From assembly GCF_016906305.1 (NCBI RefSeq), contig NZ_JADDOL010000009.1, positions 93,366 through 157,365 of the forward strand: a DNA stretch of 64,000 bases. The letters run 5' to 3'. Shown in pieces: positions 19,427 through 27,664 of the stretch; the first letter of the stretch is position 1; the number at the start of each line of letters is the position of its first letter. This stretch comes from Alloalcanivorax marinus (GTDB taxonomy: Bacteria > Pseudomonadota > Gammaproteobacteria > Pseudomonadales > Alcanivoracaceae). The notes under the pieces were generated by a model. It had not been told where the DNA came from and made no database searches. It saw nothing but the letters and a program-made list of their open reading frames with translations. The translations under genes were made by a program, and so were the position numbers.

Positions 19427-20407
19427 TTACGGCAGCAGATGCTTCACCGCGTCCCGTTCCTCGGCCAGCTCGGTCTCGGTGGCGGTCATGCGCTCGCGGG
19501 AGAAGTCGTTGACTTCCAGACCCTGAACGATTTCCCAGTCACCGTTCTTGCACACGCAGGGGAAGGAGTAGATCAGGCCTTCCTGAATGCCGTAGGAACC
19601 GTCGCTGTAGATGCCCATGGACACCCAGTCGCCTTCATCGGTGCCCAGCGCCCAGGAGCGCATGTGGTCGATGGCGGCGTTGGCGGCGGACGCGGCGGAG
19701 GACGCGCCCCGTGCCTTGATGATGGCGGCGCCACGCTGCTGCACGGTGGGGATGTACTCGTCCGCGTACCAGCCCTGATCCACCTGCTCGGCGGCGTTCT
19801 TGCCGTCCACTTCGCAGTGGTGCAGATCCGGGTACTGGGTGGAGGAGTGGTTGCCCCAGATGGTCATCTTCTTCACGTCGTTGACGGTCTTGCCCAGCTT
19901 CTCGGCCAGCTGCGCCATGGCGCGGTTGTGGTCGAGGCGGGTCATGGCGGTGAACTGACGGGGGTCGATGTCCGGCGCGTTGCGCTGGGCGATCAGGGCG
20001 TTGGTGTTGGCCGGGTTGCCCACCACCAGCACCTTGATGTCGCGGCTGGCCACCTCGTTGATCGCCTTGCCCTGGGCGGAGAAGATCGCCGCGTTGGCTT
20101 CCAGCAGATCCTTGCGCTCCATGCCCGGACCGCGCGGACGGGCGCCGACCAGCAGGGCGTAATCGGCGTCCTTGAAGGCCACCTTGGCGTCATCGCTCTG
20201 CACGATGCCGGCCAGCAGCGGGAAGGCGCAGTCGTCCAGTTCCATGGCCACGCCTTTCAGCGCTTCCAGGGCGGGGGTGATTTCGAGCAGCTGCAGGATA
20301 ACCGGCTGGTCCTTGCCGAGCATGTCGCCGGAAGCAATGCGGAACAGCAGGGAGTAGCTGATTTGGCCAGCGGCGCCGGTGACAGCAACGCGTACAGGTG
20401 CTTTCAT
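19427..20407 (-). CDS. mdh: Malate dehydrogenase
   Basis: NAD-dependent malate/oxaloacetate interconversion in the TCA cycle. The 326-residue product is the cytosolic-type [24 protein letters not shown] at the NAD-binding N-terminus, substrate Arg in [23 protein letters not shown], and catalytic His187 in [12 protein letters not shown]. Start ATG 20407 has AAGGAGATTTTTTC upstream; the open frame continues further but without support. The upstream leader carries a perfect TATAAT and a large hairpin (separate entries). Confidence 0.95.
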   Translation of the reverse strand: MKAPVRVAVTGAAGQISYSLLFRIASGDMLGKDQPVILQLLEITPALEALKGVAMELDDCAFPLLAGIVQSDDAKVAFKDADYALLVGARPRGPGMERKDLLEANAAIFSAQGKAINEVASRDIKVLVVGNPANTNALIAQRNAPDIDPRQFTAMTRLDHNRAMAQLAEKLGKTVNDVKKMTIWGNHSSTQYPDLHHCEVDGKNAAEQVDQGWYADEYIPTVQQRGAAIIKARGASSAASAANAAIDHMRSWALGTDEGDWVSMGIYSDGSYGIQEGLIYSFPCVCKNGDWEIVQGLEVNDFSRERMTATETELAEERDAVKHLLP

Positions 20408-20454
20408 GAAAAAATCTCCTTGGAGTCGTCGGGAGAAGCGAAGGAGCCTCCGAA

Positions 20455-20502
20455 TCACTCCCCGGCGGTGGCGCCGGACCGGCCGCCATCGTCGGGGAGT
20501 GA
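20455..20502 (-). promoter_or_regulatory. Stem-loop in the mdh 5' leader
   Basis: TCACTCCCCG (20455-20464) and CGGGGAGTGA (20493-20502) form a perfect 10-bp stem enclosing 28 nt that can itself pair (GGCGG/CCGCC-type). It sits in the predicted mdh untranslated leader, about 48 nt before the ATG, with no T-run. It could be an mRNA stabiliser or a regulator-binding structure. Confidence 0.5.
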
Positions 20503-20526
20503 CTCCAGGTTCCCTGGACGCGGCGC

Positions 20527-20532
20527 ATTATA
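20527..20532 (-). promoter_or_regulatory. mdh promoter -10 box candidate
   Basis: On the minus strand the sequence reads CTCTATAATGCG, a consensus TATAAT 120 bp before the mdh ATG. No good -35 element lies at 16-18 bp, so an activator may be needed. Confidence 0.5.
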
Positions 20533-20578
20533 GAGGAGCGGCGGGGCGAGCGCACGGATCGTCGCCGGGAAGGTGGCG

Positions 20579-21622
20579 TCAGGGTTCGGAAGGATCCTGC
20601 TGATGGTCCCGGTAATGCACCGGCGTGACGCCGAACCAGCGCTTGAAGGCCCGGTTGAAGGCGCTCTGTTCCGAGTAGCCCAGGTCCAGGGCGATCTGGT
20701 TCACCGAGCGGTCGCTGTGGCGCAGCCAGTCGCAGGCCAGCCGTCGGCGTTCGTCTTCCAGCAGGGTGGAGAAGTCGGTTTGCTCGGCGCGCAGGCGCCG
20801 GCGCAGGGTCCAGGGTTTGACGCCCAGGCGCTCGGCGATGGGCTCCAGTTGCGGCACGCCGTCCACCAGCCGTTGCTGGATTTCCAGGCGCACCTGTTCG
20901 AGCAGGTTGTCGCGGGCGCGGTACTGGCTCACCGCCCGCTGCACCCGGGAGCGGGCCAGGCGGTGCACTTCCGGGTCCGCGTCGCGCAGCGGGCGGTCCA
21001 GCACCCGGGCGTCCAGCACCACCGCGTTGAGTGGCTGGTCGAACAGGATCGGGCAGCCGAACACGCGCTGATATTCATCGTGCCGCCCGGGGTCGGCGTG
21101 CATCAGGTGCACGGCCAGCGGGTCGTAGTGTTCGCCCAGGATCCAGCGGCCGAACACCACCGCGCCGGCCAGGGTGGCGTCCACCCGGTGACCGCTGAGC
21201 GCGGTGTTGTCCAGGGTGTCCCAGATCAGCCACAGATCGTCGTCGCGCCATTCGAAGCGCAGCTCGAAAAACTCCGAGGTGACCCGGGTGAAGGGAATCA
21301 GCAGTTCGATGGCGTCGCGCAGGGTGGCGCTGGACATGCTGGCGTAGCCCAGCTCGCCCATGAAGCGGGGGCGGATGCCTTCGCCCATGTGCAGGCCGAA
21401 CAGGGGGTCGCCGCTGCGGGCCACGGCGTATTCCAGCAGCTTTTGTTCCACCTTGAGCGGCAGACGGGCGTGGGGGGATTCCAGCTCGGCCTCGTCGACG
21501 CCCAATCGCACCAGGGCATCACTGAGATCGACGCCGGCGTGCAACGCGGCGTCGAGCAGATGCTCGATCCAGAACGAGGCGACGGTCAGGGAACCGAACG
21601 ACAGGGAAGCAGCGTGGGCCAT
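20579..21622 (-). CDS. AraC-family transcriptional regulator
   Basis: The 347-residue regulator has an N-terminal arabinose-binding-like/OruR-type ligand domain (about 20-210) and a C-terminal double helix-turn-helix. The second HTH reads QIALDLGYSEQSAFNRAFKRW and is followed by FGVTPVHYR, as in canonical AraC proteins. ATG 21622 is preferred; an upstream TTG at 21670 is the only alternative. It lies downstream of the phasin-like gene on the same strand. Relatives often control neighbouring lipid or alcohol catabolic genes, but no target is evident here. Confidence 0.87.
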   Translation of the reverse strand: MAHAASLSFGSLTVASFWIEHLLDAALHAGVDLSDALVRLGVDEAELESPHARLPLKVEQKLLEYAVARSGDPLFGLHMGEGIRPRFMGELGYASMSSATLRDAIELLIPFTRVTSEFFELRFEWRDDDLWLIWDTLDNTALSGHRVDATLAGAVVFGRWILGEHYDPLAVHLMHADPGRHDEYQRVFGCPILFDQPLNAVVLDARVLDRPLRDADPEVHRLARSRVQRAVSQYRARDNLLEQVRLEIQQRLVDGVPQLEPIAERLGVKPWTLRRRLRAEQTDFSTLLEDERRRLACDWLRHSDRSVNQIALDLGYSEQSAFNRAFKRWFGVTPVHYRDHQQDPSEP

Positions 21623-21746
21623 GGGCGCTTTTTTGTTATGCAAGCCACCGGAGCCCTCAGGAAACGCCAAAGCACCGACTCAAGTCAATGACAGGAGTGT
21701 TCGCCGGGGGGGTCATCGGCCGGGCCGCCCGGCCCGGCCGGCGCCT

Positions 21747-22070
21747 TCAGCCTTCTTTTTGCTCGCGGGCCAGTTTGTTGACCTTGCGGCTGATGCGGTT
21801 GAGTTTCTTGTCCAGGCTCTCCATTTCCTCGCGGGTGGGCAGGCCCAGGCCGTGGGCCAGACGCACGCGCCATTCGTCCAGCGGGCTGTCCTGGCGGGCG
21901 GCGGCGTTCTTGCCGGTGCCCTTGGCCTGTTCGGCGCGTTTGCTTTCGCCGGCTTCCACCAGGGTCCGGAACCAGTCGCGGCCGGATTCGGCCAGTCGAT
22001 TGATCGCGCCCAGCGCGGCTTTGTTAAGCTTGTCCGCGGCGGTGTTCAGGTCATTCAGGGTCTCGTTCAT
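21747..22070 (-). CDS. Phasin-like / poly(hydroxyalkanoate) granule-associated protein
   Basis: The 107-residue protein has an amphipathic N-terminal helix (DLNTAADKLNKAALGAINRL), a conserved-looking WFRTLVEAGE segment and a charged C-terminal helix (EEMESLDKKLNRISRKVNKL), the layout of small PhaF/PhaI-type phasins that coat storage granules. Similarity is by pattern, not by a decisive motif, so the assignment is moderate. ATG 22070 has AAGGAGACCC upstream. It is divergent from the esterase gene, with a 125-bp shared promoter region. Confidence 0.6.
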   Translation of the reverse strand: MNETLNDLNTAADKLNKAALGAINRLAESGRDWFRTLVEAGESKRAEQAKGTGKNAAARQDSPLDEWRVRLAHGLGLPTREEMESLDKKLNRISRKVNKLAREQKEG

Positions 22071-22195
22071 GAAAAGGGTCTCCTTTTCCAAATGAAGTGG
22101 GAACGATGGTACCGGGGCGCCGCCGGGTGTTCGGCGATATTGTTCGACAATTAAACAACGTGTTCCGGCCGGGCCGGACCATTGGGAGATCAGCT

Positions 22196-23722
22196 ATGCG
22201 AGTCGTTTTGCCCCAGGGCAGCTATCAGTCGGTGGCCGGTGACGGTGTCCGGGAATTCCGTGGCGTGCCGTTCGCGTTGCCGCCGCTGGGCGAGCACCGG
22301 TTCAAGGCGCCACGGGCGCTGCCGGACGGCGACGGCGAGCACAACGCGGATCGCTACCCGACGCCGTCCCTGCAGATGCGTAATCCGGCCATGGGGATCG
22401 ATGAGAGTGGCGAGGATTGTCTTTATCTGAATCTGTGGGTGCCGGAGGGGGAAGGGCCCTTTCCGGTGATGCTCTGGTATCACGGCGGTGGGTACATCGC
22501 CGGGTCCGCCTCCCAGTTGCTGTACAACGGCGCGCGGCTGGCCGCCGACCAGCAGGTGATCGTGGTCAACGCCGCCTACCGTCTGGGCGCCCACGGCTTC
22601 GCCGACTTCAGCGCGCTGGCGCCGGAGCTGGAGGCCGACACCAATCTTGGCCTGCGCGATCAGGTGGCGGCGCTGGAGTGGGTGCACCGGCACATCGAGG
22701 CGTTCGGCGGCCGGCCGGACCAGGTGACGATCTTCGGCGAGTCCGCCGGCGGCTTCAGCGTCGCCAGCCTGATGGCCACGCCCCGGGCACGGCCGCTGTT
22801 CCAGCGGGCCATCGTCCAGTCCGGCGGCGGTGATTTCGCGTTGGCCCCGGAAGAGGTGGCCAAGGTCACCCGCGCCTTCGTGGAGGCCCTGCCCGGCGAC
22901 GGCAGCGCCGCCGACAAGCTGCGCGCGGCGGACGCCAAGGCCTGGGTCAAGGCCCAGGGCCAGGCCCTGCGTACCCTGGTGCGGCGCGGCTTGCGCGACA
23001 CCACCCCGCAGTTCGCCATGAACTTCCTGCCGATGGTGGACGGCGACCTGCTGCCGCGTCTGCCGGTGGACGCCATCGCCGCCGGCGAGGCGGCGGACAT
23101 CGCGCTGATGGCCGGGGTGTGCCGCGACGAGTATCATTTCTTCCAGTACGCCGGGCCGCTGGCGGGCTTCCCCAGCGTGGAGGAACTGCGCGGCTACGAC
23201 GACGAGGAAATTCTGCGCCGCTTCGAGCGCGCCCTGCCGGGCAACGGCGAGCGCGTGCTGGCGCATTACCGGCGCACCGTGACCCCGGATCCGGCGCGCA
23301 GCAACATGGATTGGTTTTCCGCCATGGAAACCGACCGCCTGTTCCGCGTTCCCACCTTGCGCCTGCTGGATGCACAGGCCGCCCATCGCGCCGACACCCG
23401 GGGCTATCAGTTCACCTGGCCCAGCGATCAGTTCGGCGTGCCCATGGGCGCCTGCCATGTGGTGGACGTGCCGTTCGTGTTCGGCGTCACCGACACCGTG
23501 CCCGGGCAGTTTCTCACCGGCGGCGGCGCCGAAGCGGCGGCGCTGTCGGACCGGGTGCGCGCCGACTGGGGCGCCTTCGCCCGCGGCGAAGCCCTGGCCG
23601 GGCCGGCCTGGCGGGAGCGCCGCACGGTGCGGCAGTACGGCCCCGGCGAGCCGGAAGCACCGCTGTTCGAGGCCGACGACGAGGCCCTGTGGGCGGACCT
23701 GATCCCGGCACCGCGCGGCTAG
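22196..23722 (+). CDS. Type-B carboxylesterase/lipase
   Basis: Alpha/beta-hydrolase of the cholinesterase-like carboxylesterase family, 508 residues. Family strings are FRGVPFALPPLGEHRF, SEDCLYLNL-type SGEDCLYLNLW, oxyanion hole WYHGGGYIAGSA, nucleophile Ser183 in FGESAGGFSV, the acid region near VCRDEYHFF and the His in MGACHVVDVPFVFG. No signal peptide is seen, so it is probably cytoplasmic. It has a GGGAGATCAGCT ribosome site. The true substrate (an ester of unknown alcohol) cannot be read from sequence. Confidence 0.9.
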   Translation: MRVVLPQGSYQSVAGDGVREFRGVPFALPPLGEHRFKAPRALPDGDGEHNADRYPTPSLQMRNPAMGIDESGEDCLYLNLWVPEGEGPFPVMLWYHGGGYIAGSASQLLYNGARLAADQQVIVVNAAYRLGAHGFADFSALAPELEADTNLGLRDQVAALEWVHRHIEAFGGRPDQVTIFGESAGGFSVASLMATPRARPLFQRAIVQSGGGDFALAPEEVAKVTRAFVEALPGDGSAADKLRAADAKAWVKAQGQALRTLVRRGLRDTTPQFAMNFLPMVDGDLLPRLPVDAIAAGEAADIALMAGVCRDEYHFFQYAGPLAGFPSVEELRGYDDEEILRRFERALPGNGERVLAHYRRTVTPDPARSNMDWFSAMETDRLFRVPTLRLLDAQAAHRADTRGYQFTWPSDQFGVPMGACHVVDVPFVFGVTDTVPGQFLTGGGAEAAALSDRVRADWGAFARGEALAGPAWRERRTVRQYGPGEPEAPLFEADDEALWADLIPAPRG

Positions 23723-23781
23723 CGCGGTACCCAAAGACCGTTATGTATCATAGAATATAGCCCGTAATGAAGGAGCACCCC

Positions 23782-24114
23782 ATGACCGTGGCCCAGGCCA
23801 TTGAAAGCAAGGTGCGCGACGCCTTGCCCGTCGCCCACCTGCAACTCGAGAACGAAAGTCACAAGCACGGCGTGCCGCCGAACTCGGAAACCCACTTCAA
23901 GCTGGTGCTGGTGTCCGACGCGTTCCAGGGGCAGATGCCGGTGCGCCGCCACCAGGCGGTGTACGGCCTGCTCGGTGAGGAACTGGACGGCCCGGTGCAC
24001 GCCCTGGCCCTGCACCTGTTCACGCCGGACGAGTGGCGCGCCCAGGGCGGTGAGGTGGCGGCCTCCCCGGACTGCCGGGGCGGCAGCCAACACGACCCGG
24101 AGTTCGGCCGATGA
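23782..24114 (+). CDS. bolA: BolA-family protein
   Basis: The 110-residue protein has a BolA/IbaG-like fold: an N-terminal helix ([22 protein letters not shown]), the conserved H-x-V-type segment [28 protein letters not shown] and [13 protein letters not shown]. BolA proteins partner with monothiol glutaredoxins in Fe-S handling and can bind DNA. Start 23782 has AAGGAGCACCCC upstream. It overlaps trhO by ATGA. An AT-rich stretch with TAGAAT/TATCAT at 23742-23760 is the likely promoter. Confidence 0.92.
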   Translation: MTVAQAIESKVRDALPVAHLQLENESHKHGVPPNSETHFKLVLVSDAFQGQMPVRRHQAVYGLLGEELDGPVHALALHLFTPDEWRAQGGEVAASPDCRGGSQHDPEFGR

Positions 24115-25079
24115 GTGGCGCCATCGTGGTGGCGGCCCTGTACCGCTTTACCCGCCTGGAAGGCCATGAGCAGCTGCGCGAGCCGCTGCTGGCGCTGATG
24201 CAACAGCACGACGTCAAAGGCACGCTGCTGCTCGCCCACGAGGGCATCAACGGCACCATCTCCGGAGACCGGGCCGGCATCGACGCGGTGGTCGGCTGGC
24301 TGCGCGCGGACCCGCGCCTGGCGGACCTGGAGTACAAGGAATCCTTCACCGACGCCCACCCGTTCCTGCGCAGCAAGGTCAAGCTCAAGCGCGAGATCGT
24401 CACCATGGGCGTCGAGGACGTGGACCCCAACCGCAGCCGGGGCACCTATCTGGAAGGCGAGGACTGGAACCGGGTGATCGCCGACCCGGAGACCCTGGTG
24501 ATCGACACGCGCAACGACTACGAGTACGAGGTCGGCACCTTCGAAGGCGCGCTCAACCCCAACACCAAAAGCTTCCGCGAATTTCCGGACTATGTGCGTG
24601 AGCACCTGGACCCGGCCCGCCACAAGCGGGTGGCCATGTTCTGCACCGGCGGCATCCGCTGCGAGAAGTCCACGGCCTATCTCAAGGAGCAGGGCTTCGA
24701 GGAGGTCTACCACCTCAAGGGCGGCATCCTCAAATACCTGGAAACCGTCCCCAAGGAGCAGTCCCTGTGGCGCGGTGAGTGCTTCGTGTTCGACGAACGG
24801 GTCACCGTGGACCACGACCTGAAACCCGGCGTGTACGACCAGTGCCACGCTTGCCGCCGGCCGATCTCTGAACAGGATAAGGCGTCGCCGCTGTACCGGC
24901 GGGGCGTGTCCTGCCCGCACTGCCATGACGAATCCTCGGCGGAGCAGAAAGCGCGCTTCGCCGAACGACAAAAGCAGATCGACCTGGCCCGGCGCCGGGG
25001 CGCGCCCCATCTGGGACACGACCCGCGCGGCCGGGACCATCCTTCCCCCGACCAGAAACGCCCGAGCCCCGAGGAGTAA
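24111..25079 (+). CDS. trhO: tRNA uridine(34) hydroxylase (rhodanese-like)
   Basis: Oxygen-dependent 5-hydroxylation of U34 in tRNA (TrhO/YceA). The 322 residues contain an N-terminal ferredoxin-like domain (about 1-100; [12 protein letters not shown]) and a central rhodanese domain with [18 protein letters not shown] and the active-site loop [10 protein letters not shown] (Cys178, Cys184). The cysteine-rich C-terminal part (CHACRRP; SCPHCHD) is typical of the longer members. It overlaps bolA by 4 bp, so the two are co-translated. Confidence 0.9.
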   Translation: MSGAIVVAALYRFTRLEGHEQLREPLLALMQQHDVKGTLLLAHEGINGTISGDRAGIDAVVGWLRADPRLADLEYKESFTDAHPFLRSKVKLKREIVTMGVEDVDPNRSRGTYLEGEDWNRVIADPETLVIDTRNDYEYEVGTFEGALNPNTKSFREFPDYVREHLDPARHKRVAMFCTGGIRCEKSTAYLKEQGFEEVYHLKGGILKYLETVPKEQSLWRGECFVFDERVTVDHDLKPGVYDQCHACRRPISEQDKASPLYRRGVSCPHCHDESSAEQKARFAERQKQIDLARRRGAPHLGHDPRGRDHPSPDQKRPSPEE

Positions 25080-25086
25080 CGTTCGA

Positions 25087-25812
25087 ATGCGCGTGCTGTT
25101 GTTGCTGGCCAGCCTGATCCTGTCCGTCGCCGCCTCCGCCGCCGAGCCGGTGCGGGTGGCGGTGGCCGCCAATTTCGCCAAGCCCCTGGAAACCCTGGTG
25201 GCCCTGTACGGCAAGGATCACCCCGACGTCACCATCGAGACCACGGTGGCGTCCACCGGCAAGCTGGCGGCGCAGATCCGGCAGGGCGCGCCGTTCGACC
25301 TTTTCCTGGCCGCTGACGACCGCCGGCCGATGGAACTGGATGAAGAAGGCCTGGGCGTGACCGGCACCCGCCGGGTCTATGCTCTGGGCCGGCTGGCGCT
25401 GTGGAGCCCGGAGCAGGGCTTGGACCTGGGCCCGGCGCTGCTGGAACGCGGCGACCTCAGCCTCATCGCCCTGGCCAACCCGCGCCTGGCGCCCTATGGC
25501 GCCGCCGGCCAGGCGGTGCTGGATACCCTGGCCCTGCCGGCGTCGGTCAAGGTGGTGCAGGGCGAGAACGTGGGCCAGGCCTACCACTTCGTCAGCAGCG
25601 GCGCCGCCCGGGCCGGCTTCGTGGCGTTCAGCCAGGTGCGCGGCGCCGGCGGCAGCCTGTGGCTGCCGGACGGCGACCTTTACCCGACCATTGAGCAGCA
25701 GAGCTTGCTGTTGAAGGATCGGGCCGAGGCGCGCGCCTTCTATGAGTTCCTGGGCAGCGACGCCGCCCGCGCGCGCATCGAGGAAGCCGGCTACGGCGTC
25801 GCGCCCCGGTGA
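25087..25812 (+). CDS. modA: Molybdate ABC transporter, periplasmic binding protein
   Basis: The 241-residue periplasmic protein has a signal peptide (VLLLLASLILSVAASAA) followed by the ModA signature VAVAANFAKPLETL. Other family strings are ETTVASTGKLAAQIRQGAPFD, LFLAADDRRPM and SSGAARAGFVAFSQV. It delivers molybdate or tungstate to ModBC. It begins 7 bp after trhO and overlaps modB by GTGA. Supply of molybdate serves the molybdopterin enzymes that the moaCDE genes further along the window equip. Confidence 0.93.
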   Translation: MRVLLLLASLILSVAASAAEPVRVAVAANFAKPLETLVALYGKDHPDVTIETTVASTGKLAAQIRQGAPFDLFLAADDRRPMELDEEGLGVTGTRRVYALGRLALWSPEQGLDLGPALLERGDLSLIALANPRLAPYGAAGQAVLDTLALPASVKVVQGENVGQAYHFVSSGAARAGFVAFSQVRGAGGSLWLPDGDLYPTIEQQSLLLKDRAEARAFYEFLGSDAARARIEEAGYGVAPR

Positions 25813-26489
25813 CGGTGTCGCCGGCGGACTGGCAGGCGCTCTGGGTCAGCGTCAAGCTGGCCCTGATCAGTACCACTCTGTTGCTGATGCTGTGCACGCC
25901 GCTGGCCTGGTGGCTGGCGCGCCGTCGCCGCCGGGGCCAGGCGCTGCTGGAAGCGCTGCTGGCCTTGCCGCTGGTGTTGCCGCCCACGGTGCTGGGGTTC
26001 TATCTGCTGCTGTGGCTGGGCCCGAACGGCCCCGGCGGGTGGGTGGCCGGCCTGTGGGGCGCCCATAGCCTGGCGTTCACCTTTACCGGCCTGGTGCTGG
26101 GTTCGGTGCTGTATTCCCTGCCGTTCGTGCTGCAGCCTCTCAAAAACGCCTTTCTCGCCATCGACCAGGACACCCTGGACATGGCCGCCACCCTGGGGGC
26201 GCCGCCCTGGGACCGGTTCCGCAATGTGGTGCTGCCGCTGGCGCGGCCGGGCTATCTGTCGGCGGCGGTGCTGGGCTTCGCCCACACCCTGGGCGAGTTC
26301 GGCGTGGTGTTGATGATCGGCGGCAGCCTGTCCGGGGAAACCCGGGTGGCCTCGGTGGCGCTCTATGAACACGTGGAAGTGGGCGACTACGGCCAGGCCC
26401 ACCAGCTCGCCCTGGTGCTCGTGTTGATGTCCCTGGTGTTGCTGTGGGGGCTGTTCCGCTGGCAGCGCCGGCCGGGGACGCTGACCTGA
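25809..26489 (+). CDS. modB: Molybdate ABC transporter permease
   Basis: Inner-membrane permease, 226 residues, five to six helices. It contains ALPLVLPPTVLGFYLL and the EAA loop region DMAATLGAPPWDRFRNVVLPLA, which contacts ModC, plus HTLGEFGVVLMIGG, all typical of ModB. GTG start overlapping modA; 13 bp before modC. Confidence 0.93.
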   Translation: MTVSPADWQALWVSVKLALISTTLLLMLCTPLAWWLARRRRRGQALLEALLALPLVLPPTVLGFYLLLWLGPNGPGGWVAGLWGAHSLAFTFTGLVLGSVLYSLPFVLQPLKNAFLAIDQDTLDMAATLGAPPWDRFRNVVLPLARPGYLSAAVLGFAHTLGEFGVVLMIGGSLSGETRVASVALYEHVEVGDYGQAHQLALVLVLMSLVLLWGLFRWQRRPGTLT

Positions 26490-26502
26490 TGGGGGGCCGG
26501 CC

Positions 26503-27549
26503 ATGAGTCTGCAGGTGGACCTGAAGCTGCGGCGCGGTGACTTCCGGCTGACGGTGAACGGCCGGTTGCCGGAACGGGGCGTGACCATTCTGTTCGGCGT
26601 TTCCGGCGCCGGCAAAAGCAGCCTGCTGAAAGCCATCGCGGGGTTGCAGCCCTGCCAGGGGCTGATCCGCTTCGGCGATCAGGTGTGGCAGGACGAGGGC
26701 GGCAGTCTGCCGGCGCACCGCCGTCCGGTGGGGCTGATGCTGCAAAAACCGACCCTGTTTCCTCACCTGGACGTGGCCGGCAACCTGCGCTTCGCCGCCC
26801 GCCGCTCCGGCGCCGACGCCGGCCGCTGGCGGGAGGTGGTGGCCCTGACCGAATTGCAGCCGCTGCTGACGCGGGGCGTGGCCGGCCTTTCCGGCGGCGA
26901 GGCCCAGCGCGTGGCCCTGGCCCGGGCCCTGCTCACCGAACCGGATCTGCTGCTGCTGGACGAGCCGCTGTCGGCGCTGGACGCCGAGCGCCGCCAGGCG
27001 CTGATGGCCGTGATCGCCCGGGTCGCCGAACGCCTGCCGGTGCTGTACGTCACCCATCAGCTGGACGAGGTGATGACCCTGGGCGACCAGCTCTGGTGGC
27101 TGGACCAGGGCGGCCTGCGCGAGCAGGGCGAACTCACCGAACGGCTGGCCGGGCTGCACGGTCCCCTGGCCGCCGGTGGCCAGGCGGCGGTGGTGCTGCA
27201 CACCCGTCACCGCCACTACGATCCCCAACACCATCTGCTGGAACTGGCCCTGGGCGAGCGGGTGCTGCGTCTGCCCGCCGACGGCCCCCGGGGCGACGCG
27301 CCACGCCTCAAGGTGGCGGCCCGGGACGTGAGCCTGACCCTCACCGCCGCCCGCGATTCCAGCGTGCTCAACATTCTGCCCGCCCGGGTGGACGGGCTGC
27401 GCGACCTGGGCCACGGGCAATGCCTGGTGCGCCTGGACTGCGAAGGGCAGTGGCTGCTGGCGCGGCTGTCCACCCTGTCCCGGGACAGCCTGGATCTGCG
27501 CCCGGGCAGCACCGTCTACGCCCAGATCAAAGCCGCCGCCCTGGTCTAG
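26503..27549 (+). CDS. modC: Molybdate ABC transporter ATP-binding protein
   Basis: The 348-residue ATPase has Walker A FGVSGAGKSSLLKAIAG, signature LSGGEAQRVALARAL, Walker B DLLLLDEPLSALD and H-loop YVTHQLDEV, followed by a C-terminal TOBE/Mop domain (about 285-348) that can bind molybdate and give feedback. Together with modA and modB it makes a complete importer; no modE regulator is adjacent and no molybdenum-cofactor riboswitch was seen. Confidence 0.93.
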   Translation: MSLQVDLKLRRGDFRLTVNGRLPERGVTILFGVSGAGKSSLLKAIAGLQPCQGLIRFGDQVWQDEGGSLPAHRRPVGLMLQKPTLFPHLDVAGNLRFAARRSGADAGRWREVVALTELQPLLTRGVAGLSGGEAQRVALARALLTEPDLLLLDEPLSALDAERRQALMAVIARVAERLPVLYVTHQLDEVMTLGDQLWWLDQGGLREQGELTERLAGLHGPLAAGGQAAVVLHTRHRHYDPQHHLLELALGERVLRLPADGPRGDAPRLKVAARDVSLTLTAARDSSVLNILPARVDGLRDLGHGQCLVRLDCEGQWLLARLSTLSRDSLDLRPGSTVYAQIKAAALV

Positions 27550-27617
27550 CTGCGCGGCGGCTGCGCGGCGCGGCGGCGATCTGCTAACCTGCCGGCATCC
27601 TGAACGGAATAATAACG

Positions 27618-27635
27618 GGCGGCAAACCGCCTTTT
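27618..27635 (+). terminator. Weak intrinsic terminator between modC and the GMC gene
   Basis: Five-bp stem GGCGG / CCGCC with a CAAA loop and four T, 68 bp after modC. It is short, so read-through into the next gene is likely. Confidence 0.4.
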
Positions 27636-27664
27636 GGGATCACCATGGACAGGGGGAAACAAGG

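Noticed and set aside
21721..21736. CGGGCCGCCCGGCCCG hairpin after the phasin-like gene
   Set aside because: No T-run, and short GC palindromes are common in such DNA; not called a terminator.
27550..27582. Tandem 11-mer GCTGCGCGGCG after modC
   Set aside because: Only two copies of a simple GC-rich word; expected by composition.
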